A DNA stretch of 64,000 bases from the NCBI GenBank assembly GCA_963693085.1, contig OY856412.1, positions 1,408,880,694 to 1,408,944,693 of the forward strand, read 5' to 3'. Both the position numbers and the translations under genes were made by a program. Positions 22,879-34,338 of the stretch are shown piece by piece; position 1 is the first letter of the stretch, and each line of letters begins with the position of its first letter. The notes under the pieces were generated by a model that was given only the letters and a program-made list of their open reading frames with translations, was not told the DNA's origin and ran no database searches. This DNA is from Alisma plantago-aquatica (taxonomy: Eukaryota > Streptophyta > Magnoliopsida > Alismatales > Alismataceae).

Positions 22879-24410
22879 ATGAAGAGTCTACCCAAGGGGA
22901 TAAAATATATCTTCCTATATGAGAAGAAATTCTGCCCAATCATCATCAATGTAAATGTAACTACTGAGCAAGAAGACAAGCTATTGACAGAGTTGAGGAA
23001 GAGATACAAGGCACTAGTTTGTGAAATGAATGACCTAACAAGGGTAAGTCAAGCTCTTTGCATGCATAGGTAAGCATGATCAACAACTACAAGCCCTCAA
23101 TTAATCCTCAATACGAGATGAATTCAATTTTGGAGGTTTTACACAAAGAGGTGATATAGATGTTGCATTCTGGGATCATCTATCCCATCTTTGATTCACC
23201 ATTGGTGAGTCATGTGAGACTAGTGCCAAAAAAGGGACGAACTACATTTGTTTTGAATGAAAATAATGAGTTTGTTCCCACCTACACTATTACTAGGTAG
23301 GGCATGTGCATAGATTATTGCAAGCTCAACAATGTGACATGGAATGACCACTTACCTCTCCCATTCCTTGATCAGGTCCTAGAGTGACTTGCATACCAGG
23401 ATTTATTTTATTACCTAGACGGGTGTCCTTATTTCTTTTAGGTTCTCATTCATCCAAGTGATCAAGAAACGATGACCTACATGTGTCCTTTTAGCACACA
23501 TGTCTTCCTTCAGATGTCGTTTGTACCATGTATGCACCAACCACATTTCAACGTTGCATGTTTGCCACATTTTCCAACCATAGTTAGACAATAATGGAAA
23601 TTTTCATGGATGACTTCATAGTCTATGGAGATTATTTTAAATCTTTCCTATATTACCTCTCCATGATCCTACAATGATGTGAAGAAGCACATATTTTACT
23701 TAATTGGGAAAATGCCACTTTTTGATGAAGGAGGGTATAGTTTCTGGACACTATGTCAGCTCCATATGCATCGAGGTTGATAAAGAAAATATCAAAGTGA
23801 TCATGAATCTATCTCCTCCAACCACTATTGAAGAAGTGTGAGCATTATTAGGACATGAATGATTCTATGCATGGGGGGTTCATACGTGATTTTAGCAAGA
23901 CAAAAAATCCTCTCACAAATCTTATTCAAAAAGGTGCATAATTAATATTCAATTTAATTATATGATGAGTTTTAACACCCTAAAGGAGTCTCTAAAAATC
24001 TACCCAAATCCTCCGTACCCTAGATTGGTCTTTCCCCTTTGGGATCATGTGTGATGCCAATGAATATGTTTTAGGTGCAGTTTTGGGGCATCGTTTCAAT
24101 AAGAAACATCATGTCATTTATTATACTAGCAAGATGCTAGATGACACACAAAGAATTATGCAACAATAGAGAAGGAGCTTGGCGGTCATCATCTATGCCT
24201 ATGACAAGTTTTTGTCCTACCTTATAGTCTTACATGTGATAGTCTATACTGATCGTGTTCCTACAAAGTACTTGATCTTGAAGAAAAATGTGAAATCCAA
24301 TTTGATCAGTTGGATCTTATTGTGACAAGAGTTTGATCTAAATATCAAAGACAAGAAGGGGACCAAAAATTTGGTTGTTGATCACCTCAGTTGATTGCAT
24401 ATTTAAGATT
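22879..24410 (+). pseudogene. reverse transcriptase and RNase H of the Athila/Tat-like element (broken)
   Basis: The start of the polymerase is seen as SLPKGIKYIFLYEKKFCPII and EQEDKLLTELRKRYKAL (22879-23073). Further blocks in shifting frames are MCIDYCKLNNVTWNDHLPLP (about 23307-23370) and IFMDDFIVYG, in which the catalytic FMDD survives at 23603-23614. RNase H follows with FGIMCDANEYVLGAVLGHRF (Asp codon 24053-24055), HHVIYYTSKMLDD, and IKDKKGTKNLVVDHLS ending near 24400. Many stops and frameshifts are present. The family assignment is firm, the exact limits are not. Confidence 0.8.
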
Positions 24411-24639
24411 CTAACATTGTGTCAATCAATTACTCTTTGGCTGACAATCTCTAGTTGAAGGTATCCACACTTCACACCATGGTACATTGATCTGGTCAAT
24501 TACTTGGATGCATGAGTCCTTCATCTTGATTGAACTAGAAATAAAAGCAGGAAGTTCATTTCAGACATCCATCATTACTATTGGGATGAACCTTACATGT
24601 TTTGTCTATGTTTAGTTGGCCACTATGGCCGATGCATAT

Positions 24640-25760
24640 CTGAAGAAGAAGCTCCTCTTAGTCTAGAGTAGTGCCATTGTGGCCCAACTGGGGCCACATG
24701 GCTATAAGAAGACTACATTTGAAGTCCTTCAATGTGGTTTCTTTTAGATTTTTGTCTTTAAAGGTTCTCATAGCTTTGGCAAGTCCTATGATCAATGCTA
24801 AAGATACGGAAATATTTGTAAGAGGGAGAGATGCCCCTCAATCATTGGAAAGAAGTGGAGATTTTTGACATCTAGGGTGTGGACTACATGGATCCATTTT
24901 CCTCTTCTTATCATTTCTCCTACATCCTCATTGGAGTTGATTATGTTGCTATGTGGGTTGAAGCCATCCCCTCAATTACATGTGACTCAAAACTAGTCAT
25001 AAAGATGTTTGAAGATAAGATCTTTCCATGCTTTGGAGTCATGCACACTGTCACTTTTGACAAAGGATCCTAATTCCTCAAATGAAGATTTCAAACAATC
25101 CTTTGTAGATATAGTGCTTCCCATTGAGTGGACACTCCATATCATCCTAAAATGAGTTGTCAAGTGGGGGTTTCTAATCGTCAAATCAAATCCATTCTCA
25201 AAAAGACAATAGTTATGACAAGGAAATATTGGGCTCACAAATAGATGATGCTCTCTGGGCTTATCGAACCACCTAAAAAACTCCACTAGAACTACACCTT
25301 TCTATATGATTTATGAAAAATATTGTCACCTACCAGTGGATCTTGAACAAAAGGATCAATAAGACATCAAGCATCTCAATTTCAACTTTAGTGCATCAAA
25401 GGAAAACCATTTACTTCAATTACAAGAGATAGAAGAGTTAAAACTGATTGCATAAGAAAATTAATGCATTTGCAAAGAAACCACAAAGATGTGGTATGAT
25501 TGCCACTTGAAGAGGAAAGATCTATAGGTCAGAGATCAAGTATCACTACACAATTTTTGTCTCCACCATTTTCTAAGAAAGCTAAAAACTTGATGGTCTA
25601 CTCCATTCATTATTAAGCATACCTTCCCTCGTGGACATATTCTGATTTGGAGTGAGAAAATTGAAGAATTTAAGGTTTACGACCATCATCTTAAATGCTA
25701 TTTCACAAAGAGTGATATGAGGGCCAACCAACATCTCTGGCTTCTCCCTCCAACATATCA
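24640..25760 (+). pseudogene. integrase of the Athila/Tat-like element (broken)
   Basis: The readable part of the core is YILIGVDYVAMWVEAIPS (24924-24975), near the first catalytic Asp, and PCFGVMHTVTFDKGS (25027-25072), containing the second. Then come DTPYHPKMSCQ with the HPQTNGQ-type block altered, and KYWAHK-like text. Frequent stops and frame changes continue through 25750. This follows RNase H as expected for Ty3/gypsy, and precedes the AGGCACTT...GGCGGTAG phrase at about 25800. Confidence 0.75.
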
Positions 25761-27149
25761 TGATTGAGTTTTAGGTGTCGAGCCATAGACATAAAATAAA
25801 GGCACTTATCAGGCGGTAGCCCAATCTTTACCTTAGTTTTTTGTTCTTAATTTTTGAATTTATCAGATAAGCATTGGAAGATGCAATTTTAAGTTCTCAC
25901 AATTTCTATTTTAGATTTTGTATGGAGGAAAATGTTGTTTATAGGAACACAATCATGTCTTGTGGTCCAACTAGCAAAATTTTTTCCATTCCATTTTGGA
26001 TTAGTGTTTTCTTGGGGACGAGAAAATTTCTAAGTTCGGGTTGGGGTGGGTGGTATGTATTCCACTTCTAGCGAACTCCTATTAGATTTTTTGCTTAAGA
26101 TTTTATCATTGCAACTTAAGTGGAAATTTTTAAAATTTATCTATTTTAGAATAACTAAAGCCAATATCTATCCAGCTTAGATTCAATTTTGCAATATGTG
26201 TGCATCATTTAACCCCCTTATTCAAAGAAACACCTAAAATGGACCAATTTTTGAAACCAACCCATGGATATAAATTTTCGTTTGTTGCCTATGAATCCAA
26301 AAATCATTTTTTCTTATAAAACATTGTAAACTCTAAAGGAATTGAGGGGGATCAAATACATTGTTCTTCCTACTAAATAATGAAACAATTGCATGGAATC
26401 TCCATGTGTTTCCTATTTAAGTCATTATTTGAGTGTAGTGGGATAAGGATAACAACCTGGAGCACTGAATTATAAATCAAGTTGCATGACAATCCAAACT
26501 ATCTTCAACACTTCTTCCTCCATCATCTTACCTTCCATACCACCAAAAATAAATAAAAGCCACAAAAATATTCCAAATCCTAAGTTTGGGATGACATACC
26601 CCCTTCTTCATCTACCAATTTGCTTCTTCCCTACCCCTTTCTTTTTAATAGTGGTGTACCACCAAAAATATAGAAAAGATGCCAATGTGCACGAAGAAAA
26701 AAATGTTGCGATAGATTTATTCATGCAAAAAAAATGCAATCTCAAGTCGAATAGAAGAGAAATATGCTTCTTCATTCCATACCTCCATTAACTTCCTTTT
26801 CTACCTATGGACACAATGCATGCCTCAAAATTTCACCATTCTCTTGATTTACACCATTTTCTAATCAAATGTGTACTTGTTGTTCTGTGGGTCTCTGTGA
26901 ACACTCATGAAACTCCTTGACTTACTTAATGTTGGGACAGCGGTGAGGAAGTGTTGTTGGGAAATGAAATCAGGAGCAAAGATGTACATATATGTTTTAA
27001 GAGATCTTAGGAAGTTGGGGAATCTTGACCATATCAGGTGGAACATGATGGGAGGATGAGGCAATCACATGGGTCGAAAGAATTAACTTGGTCATTGTTT
27101 CAAATTTTGTGTTTATCGAGGTCGAGAAACATCTAAGATTGGGGTATTT
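25761..27149 (+). other. 3' non-coding region of the Athila/Tat-like element
   Basis: About 1.4 kb with no recognisable gene; no env-like ORF survives. It ends in AAACATCTAAGATTGGGGTA at about 27128-27147, the likely polypurine tract just before the candidate LTR start. Confidence 0.55.
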
Positions 27150-28924
27150 TGATGAATGCATATTCATCCTAGTATAAATAGCATTTTTACTCCAATGTAG
27201 TATTCAGATGTCTCAGTCTTTATTAGAAATAGCTTTGTTTCAATCTATTTAGGTTTTTGATACTTTTCTTGACTACCCTTATAGGTTTTGAGCCTTATCA
27301 CTCTTCATAAAGAATGCCTAGAGGGTCCCACTGCCCTTCAGTGGGAGTGATTCAAGAGGAGTATGTCTCTCATGGGGTGCGAGGCAGTGCCCTAGAACAG
27401 AATAGATTTTGATCACTTTCATAAGGCATATCGATCAATAAATTTTGTTTAAGACCATGATTTTCAAGGACATCACTTCCCCAATAGACTTTCCAATTAA
27501 CCTTCATATATTATCAATAATTGAGCTATAGTGATCGAACTTCTGTCCATCAACCTCAATGATTGAGGGATCCCATCAACCTTCAAGATCGATGACCAAA
27601 GATCAAGCTCTAGAGTGACAACTCGAGCTCAATGTCTATTCAATCGACCTGTGTAGATCAACATTCAAGACCAATTGTGGCGATTGGCATCCATCAATAT
27701 CTTTTTGTCGACCTTCCAACTCTACAACCATGATGAATCTCCATGCTTGATGTACAACCTTCACATCCATAAATCAACATCTACTTGTTGAAAACTAATG
27801 GTCGAAAACCAATGCTCGACAACCAATACTCGACAACCACAACATCGATGGGCAGCGCCAGCAACCACTTCCTAATGGCCTACAAATACCCATCATGCAA
27901 TCTCTCTTAGTCTTCAAGCTGTGTAAGGGAAGAATGTCATGCAACTCTAATTCATTTTTAGATTGATCGACATGATCAAATCTAGAATGATTGACCCCCT
28001 AAGTCTACATCGATTGATCGACCTGATGCTTCCTAGAGCCATCAACCTTTCCAAAAAAAGAGCCACAAACCTCAAGGTTGATACTAATCGATTGAGCCTT
28101 TCTATTAGAAACTCAATAGCCATTGACCTCTCTCACCTGGGAGATCAACCGCATCATCAATTTGTTGTCAATCCATCTACTTCAACCAAAAGTCAATGTT
28201 AATACCTAGAAGAGAGATAAAGAAATGTGGAAGGACTATTCCTTTCATTGGGGTGTGGGGACTAGTTCCACTACCCATTTCTTGTGATTTCATTCTTATT
28301 TTGATTCTTGTATGAACTCATTTAATTCATTGCTTATCGTTTAATGCATTTCTTGTGGATTGATCACCCACTTTATGTGATTTATTATAGTCTTATACCA
28401 CAAGAACTTCAACATTTAAGATTTGAATATTGATTAGTTTTGGTTGATTCCCTGACAAGAACTTTTAATGGGAACTCTCGTGGGTAGTGGATATATTATA
28501 TGTAAATAACAAGACATCAAGTTTATGGGAAATTCTGCTCAGGAAAGTTTCTAGTGACGAAGGAGAAATGTGCATTACTCCAATTATCTCTTCATATAGG
28601 TTTGGATTGGAATAAATGTGCATACTCAAGTAGTGGTGGTCAAACCCAATTCCACCTCATTATTTTCATCCATTGATAACAGGAATCTTAATGTAGCTCT
28701 TTTCTTTCTAGTTATCTTAATTAATTAAACCAACTCAATCTTGTAATACATACTAGTTCTTGCTTGTTCAACTTGGTTAGTTAATTCTTAAATAAGTTAT
28801 TCTATGGATTCGATCCCAAACTATACTACAATAAGATATGTCTGCTTACATGTGGTGATTGTTGCACATAGTCTAGGTAAAATCTAGGGATTTCAGCCCT
28901 AGTAAATTTGCATTTGCAATATCA
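27150..28924 (+). repeat. candidate 3' LTR of the Athila/Tat-like element
   Basis: It starts TGATGAATGC after a GATTGGGGTA purine tract. Near its end is TATGGATTCGATCCCAAACT (about 28803), the phrase typical of the U5 part of Athila/Tat LTRs, and I place the end at AATATCA (28924). The partner LTR is not in the window, so both boundaries are inferred. The middle (27540-28200) is rich in GATCGA and TCGACC words. Confidence 0.5.
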
Positions 28925-30185
28925 TGCACGTTAATGACCAAAAAACATCCTTTACCTCCATGGGTCAACATCTATGTCTAACTCAAATAAAGTTTAATTT
29001 ATGTACATTTCGATTGAATTATAATTCGACCAAACAATAATTAGTTCCAAAAGTCCTAAGTTTTGGATAAAGTCTCAAATATTAAAAAAAAAATTATGTA
29101 TCCCAATGGGTGTTGAAAAAAATAAATATAATGTTTAAATGTCTTCGATTGCTCATCAATTATTCTTACATAGTTCTCATCATGTTGTACAATAACACCT
29201 ATACAATTTATAATTTCAAGTACAACTTGATTCACAAGTATTCAAATACATAATGTATATCAAAACATTTGTTACTGGATGTTATCTATGTTCCTTGATC
29301 AACTAAAATACTTAATGAAAACATTACACCAAAATAGGTGTGTGGCATATCAAAAAGGCAAACACATCTATGTGTGTCTTTAAGACACAACTGATGGTTC
29401 CTTTTAGATACTAGAACCAAGACTTTTTCCAAAGCTTATAAACAATAGGAAGTAGTCAAATATAATAGAAGATACAAACCAATGCTTAAAGTTTCTATCA
29501 TTCAAGTACTTATTACGTTAGACTTGAGTATGTAGTGAAATGAAGAGAAAATGACATTTGTAGAGACATTCTAAATGGTTATCTATCTGGACCACTATAT
29601 ATAAAAAAAAGACCTTGACTCATACAAATTACCCATCCTGATTGTGTGTGTAAACTCCACACATTTATATATTTCCTCAAACAAACTCCAAAAGCATAGT
29701 TTAATGATCAATGAAAACATGCTTGCTTATAAATTCACATGAAATATTGATGATGCTCTATTGTTTGTTCTTGTGGATAGAGACACATTTATAAACCATA
29801 TTTTATGATTTGATAATGCAATCACAAAAACAATTAATTTAATTTCTTGCAAAAGTTTCAAACATATTTCAACAATACATTAAATCCATAAGATTTAGAT
29901 GATTTGATTTTGAGAGAATCCAAGTTACTTGTATAATCATTGTTCGTATTCTTAAATGAGAGAACTACAATCTTAATAACTTTTCTAAAACTCATACAAG
30001 AGACAAAGAGGCAATTTGAACAACCACTATGCTCAAATTTATTAGAATATTTATTATTGATGGTCTCCAATTTGTCACCACCATAAGGCCTGACATGAAA
30101 ATTGATACCATCATCTAGCCTCTCCTATTGATACACATTTTCTATCCATGAACATGACTCAAGGATCTAAAAGGAACCATCTCTA
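28925..30185. other. AT-rich stretch without a recognised gene; 17-bp inverted repeat
   Basis: No coding similarity seen on either strand. A 17-bp exact inverted repeat links 29393-29409 (GATGGTTCCTTTTAGAT) with 30165-30181. Just outside the left arm is AACACATCTATGTGTGTC and a CATTACACCAAAATAGG string, which resembles the sub-terminal part of CACTA elements; a matching right end is not found. Confidence 0.4.
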
Positions 30186-30625
30186 TTTGGTTGTTTATAA
30201 AGACTTCTTCTTTTCTTCATCTTATTGCTTTTAATGACTCATATTGTGTGTGTTGTCCCTCAACACAAAGGTCTACGATAGGTTATCATCTATTTCTTCA
30301 TCACACTTGTTTTTCTAGGAGTGTAAAGAAACAAATTATTGTTTCTCGATTGGTTGTAAGGTTGGATATCACTCTCTAGCATCTACTACTATTGAACTGA
30401 CCAGAATATCTACTCTATTATGTCACCTTTGCATTGCTCTTCCTCAACCATCAAGGTTATTATGTGATAATCTAAGTAATATACAATTGAATATGAATGC
30501 AGTGTCTCATCTTAGAGCTAAACACATTAAGATCAATTATCACTTTATGAGGGAGAAAGTTTATCCACATTATAACAACACATATTCCACATGATCAGCA
30601 ACCAAATAATATGTTTATCAAGTCC
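30186..30625 (+). pseudogene. Ty1/copia RNase H relic
   Basis: A decayed C-terminal end of copia pol. Readable pieces are TQRSTIGYHLFLHHTCFSRS (from RRSTTGYCVFLG..LISW), KKQIIVSRL, an ASTTIE-like piece, a LCDNLSN-like piece and HLRAKHIKINYHFMREKV, in changing frames. No other domain of this element is visible upstream; the 17-bp inverted repeat arm abuts its left edge, suggesting truncation by another insertion. Confidence 0.7.
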
Positions 30626-30689
30626 TTATCAAAGACTTCATTGCAAATATGTGCTCCAAACTGGAACTTTAGTTCCTCAATCTGTTGTT

Positions 30690-30960
30690 AGTTAGGGGAG
30701 GCAATATTTTATGAATATGAAGAAATATATTATGTCAATGTAAAGCTCATATATCATTATAGGGTCCACGTATAACCAAGCCCATAAGTCCTAATGAAAT
30801 CTTTTATATAAATATGTCTCCTCCTATGTAAATGATTACTGCATAGATAATTTGAAAAGGTATGTTCCTCTTTTTCGTACCTCTCCTTTTTCTCTAAATG
30901 TTCTCCTCCCCTTTCCTTATTTCTAGGCAGTGTAGATTTTTGTTTCATATTGTTTGGAGT
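30690..30960 (+). repeat. probable LTR of the copia RNase H relic
   Basis: After the RNase H end comes GTTAGTTAGGGGAGG, like a decayed purine tract and LTR start, then AAGCCCATAAGTCC, a TATATAAATA box at 30805-30814 and CCTCCTATGTAAATGATTA, an arrangement common in short plant copia LTRs. Boundaries are not fixed; no second copy is in the window. Confidence 0.35.
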
Positions 30961-31411
30961 GATGATGAAAATTGGGAGAGCATTTCTTCCTTCTTGGAAG
31001 TAACATAATCGAGGCTCATGTACCTATGGGTTTTGAGGATTGTGAAAATGTTACTGTGAAACAATGAAAGAAGGACACAAGGGATCATGATTTGTTTGGA
31101 AACTAACTCATGTACATTTCATTTGAATCTATACCAAGGAAAAGACTTTTATAAAGTGAGAAGTGTTTTTAGAGACTATTATAGTAATGTTTCACAAGTG
31201 CATCATAAAGATACAGAATGACACAAGATCGAGGGACATTCTAACTCATGTCCATTCCCACATAACCGGACCTAGACCTAGTCCTTATAATTTACATAGG
31301 AAAACCAAACCAAAAATTTCGACCCAGATTTTCATGAGTTGGGTATGGGCCGAAGTAAACACATTAGTTAAATAACTAGATTCTCTACATATACATGTAT
31401 ATAAACACAAA

Positions 31412-31457
<46 letters not shown>

Positions 31458-32132
31458 CACGTCATGTATGTATATATGTGTTGGGGAGCACAAAAGATAT
31501 TTAAAATATTTTTTTTGATCAGTCAAATAAATAAGGCCAACCAAACAATGTACCATAGTAAATTCAAAAGGATTGTAAAATGCCACAACACCGGCCAACT
31601 TTGTAGAGTGGATGCGTACTATTTATGTTAGATGTGTTCAAAAATCATTTCATTTTGACTTTTGTTGTCACTCAATGCTATAGAATGTGCATCCAAAAAT
31701 AGTAAAGATAAATGGTTGGATAATTTTTACTTAAATCTTATTAATACATGAGATATGAGTGTACCTGTTAATATGTCTAATCTTGAAATACTCTTTTCAT
31801 GCGTATGATTGGGTTCTACTAACAAGTTATAAGTGTAGTAGTTTAATGACCGGGAAATTTAGGTTAGAGCTACTGGTGTAAACACACTTTAGAAACTTTA
31901 TTAGTATGTATGTATCTTCATTTCAGTATGTTATTCGGGTCACTCCAAATCCTACCCAAAACCCAGATTTATTAAACTGGCAGGGTATAGATTGAGACTT
32001 TTAAACATTATCTGGATCTAGATGTCATCAGCAACACGTGAAAAATTAGGGTTTTAATCTTCTATATGGAGGACATTGTCCCAACAAATCCAAACTGTAA
32101 TTCAAATCTGCTGCTCCTCATCAACCGGTTAC
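30961..32132. other. stretch without a recognised gene; AT/AC microsatellite
   Basis: No coding similarity seen. A dinucleotide run of AT (31415-31447) passes directly into AC (31449-31460). The rest is AT-rich unique-looking sequence up to the MITE target site. Confidence 0.5.
31415..31460. repeat. compound AT/AC microsatellite
   Basis: About 16 AT units followed by six AC units. Directly visible; likely variable in length. Confidence 0.95.
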
Positions 32133-32643
32133 TTAGGGCATGTTTGGTAAGCTGGATGTAGCGGGATTTCCCTGAATGCTGCAATTACTGAATGCAGAAT
32201 TAACATTTTCCTGGTTCCGACAAATCCAACCAATTTAAATTTTACATTTGGTGTCCTGGATGTAACCGAGCTATGGCCTTAACACTATACAAATAGTATC
32301 ATCTGCAAGCTTCGCTCCTTTTAGGAATTGGCAGTTAGCCCCTGGCTTCTGATCTGGTTTGGTTAACTGTAGATCATGGAGAGGTTATGTCAGCATGCAA
32401 ATGTTAATGTTAGGAAGATGGGTATGTGAGGAGATGAGTTTGCAAGTCACCAGGAGGAGATGGGCATCGTGGAATTCAAAGTTGTTGTAAGGTTTTTCTA
32501 CAATAGGCACCTTTTTCATGACAATGAACCTCCCCATGGTCGGGCGGCGCCACGGTGACCTGCTGTTGCGAGGTATCGCAGACGTGGGACAACAAGAGGT
32601 CAAGATCGGAGAGGGGGGATCGGGGAGGGGGAGGACTAGAGAA

Positions 32644-32934
32644 TGTTAGAGTATCTGTCTACCAAGTGCTCAATAAATTGCCTAGGAGACTCCTGTTGTC
32701 CTGTATCTTTCAAACCGAGCTCGCGCACCTTTGATCTGCTCTAAAGTAGATAGTCACTTTACCTTCTTACCCTTCTCAATCACATGTATTCTCCGTTAAA
32801 CCTGCCGTTAGCTGAATACTTGGAACCCAAGTAACGCAAACAATGTAATCACATTTCTCGTATAAATAAGATAGATGTCAGCACATAGATTAGTGTGAGA
32901 CATCTTTCCTGGTCTCCTGTTTCTCATCCAAACA
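32644..32934 (+). repeat. 5' LTR of the Ale-like copia element
   Basis: 291 bp, begins TGTTAGAGTATC and ends CATCCAAACA, immediately followed by the primer-binding site. Same length as the 3' LTR, nine substitutions, no indel. A TATA box lies at 32861-32868. Confidence 0.95.
32861..32868 (+). promoter_or_regulatory. TATA box of the Ale-like LTR
   Basis: TATAAATA, about 70 bp before the LTR end; the same box is at 48164-48171 in the 3' LTR. It would place the RNA start near 32890. Confidence 0.55.
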
Positions 32935-32946
32935 TGGTATCAGAGC
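32935..32946 (+). other. primer-binding site of the Ale-like copia element
   Basis: TGGTATCAGAGC directly at the LTR end with no spacer; complement of the tRNA-Met 3' end. Confidence 0.9.
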
Positions 32947-33399
32947 TATTGAGAGTCTCTCCCCTTTCTCTCTCTTCCCGACAATCCTAAAGAGCAAAGA
33001 ATGTTCTAGGGCTCTGCCGCCGCGTATCGTCTTCCTCGATCACATCCATTTGTGCTTCTAGTCCTCTGCATCCTTCCCTCTCTGATCGTTTCAGTGATCC
33101 GGAGTCTTATTTCCTTCATCCGTGAAGCTCTTCGTCTTCTCTCCAGTTCAAGCATCGTCCGCTGGATCCTTCCTCTGAGTTGAAGACCTGCTGACGAAGT
33201 TCTAGTTCTCCCTGCTGGTTATATCTGTTCCAGCTCAAGCATCATCTTCTCTTGCTGAAAGACTGTTCTCGCCTCCGATCTCGACAGTAGTCTCTCTCTT
33301 CCTCTCTACTGGCTAGATCTATCTGTGGTTTCAAGACGAAGACTCCTCTCCAAGACAAATTCTCTGCAATCTGGTATCCTCTCTTCTTCATCTACAAGC

Positions 33400-34338
33400 A
33401 TGAATTCTGATCCGGAATCAAGCACCCCGTATACAGTGGCTGTTCCTGTGTTGCTCTATCCATATCCGGTAGGTCTGAATGTATCCAATTTTCTGACTAT
33501 TAAACTGAATCTCGATAATTATCTACTCTGGGAGTCACAAGTAAGGACTCTAGCCGAGTCTTGTTGTTTGGAGGGGTTCCTCGATGGCACTGAATCACAA
33601 CCACCTCTTATAGCCCTAGATAAGTCTGGATTGCCCGACACAAATCCTAGATACAAAGCATGGCTTCGTACAGTCAGGCTTCTCAAGGGATGGATATCTG
33701 GATTTGTAACCAAAGAAGTCATGGGGGAGATAGTAGGATGCAAAACCTCATCTGAAGTTTGTTCTACTTTGGGAAAACGTTTTGCAGAATCAACTCAGTC
33801 TAGAGAGTTTGAACTAAAATCACAGTTGAGGACGTTCTCTAAGAATTCTGATGCTTTAGATGTGTATCTGCGCAAGTTCAAGGGAATTTGTGATCAACTG
33901 AATGCCATAGGGTGTCCTGTTTCCGAACAAGAGAAGGTTTTCACACTGCTGAATGGTCTCAACAATACTGAATATGAAGGCTTTGTCATCTCTATGCTAA
34001 AACCCCCTATACCTCAGTATGCTGATTTAGTCTCACTTCTACAAGACTTTGAGAGGAGAAAGTCACGCAGGACATGATCTACTCAACCTTTGGTGTTCTA
34101 TGCCAACAGGATTGAGTCTGAACAGACCTCTCAAGGATATAATAACTACAGTCAAAGAGGCAGAGGTAGCTTTCGAGGAAGAGGAAGATCACAGAATTTG
34201 AATTACATGCAAGGAATTCTAGGAAGTGGACCGACTCAGAATGTAGCTCAGTTCACTTCTCAAGGAAGGGGTTTCTCTCAAGTTACTCAACAAACTGGAG
34301 GAGTTATTAACAACAATCAAGAAAACATTGTGCGTCCG
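33400..34338 (+). pseudogene. gag: gag (first part) of the Ale-like copia element
   Basis: Capsid protein gene. ATG 33400 (MNSDPESS) is chosen; an in-frame ATG at 33325 is also possible. The block LTIKLNLDNYLLWESQVRTL is the classic start of copia gag, followed by YKAWLRTVRLLKGWISGFV, SREFELKSQLRTF and SYTLLNGL-like text. A TGA at 34075-34077 (CGA in origin) interrupts it in frame; the reading then continues into an Arg/Gly-rich RGRGSFRGRGRSQ tract. At 34338 a gypsy element is inserted. After it, the frame resumes exactly at 44462 once one copy of GTCCG is discounted, so the insertion itself caused no other change. Confidence 0.88.

Larger units (their letters stand above)
22030..28924 (+). 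mobile_element. Athila/Tat-like Ty3/gypsy remnant, 5'-truncated
   Basis: Plus-strand element entered at the gag/protease junction because the SIRE-like element interrupts it. Protease, reverse transcriptase, RNase H and integrase follow in gypsy order, all heavily mutated. After integrase comes AGGCACTTATCAGGCGGTAG, resembling the conserved phrase after integrase in Athila/Tat elements, then 1.4 kb of non-coding DNA, a purine tract and a candidate 3' LTR. It is the oldest element of the left nest judged by the number of stops and frame changes. Confidence 0.78.

Noticed and set aside
32385..32603. 72-codon minus-strand frame that might be a host gene fragment disrupted by the copia element
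   Set aside because: It lies within the MITE and ends at its internal sequence. No protein family is recognisable and the MITE boundaries explain the stretch.
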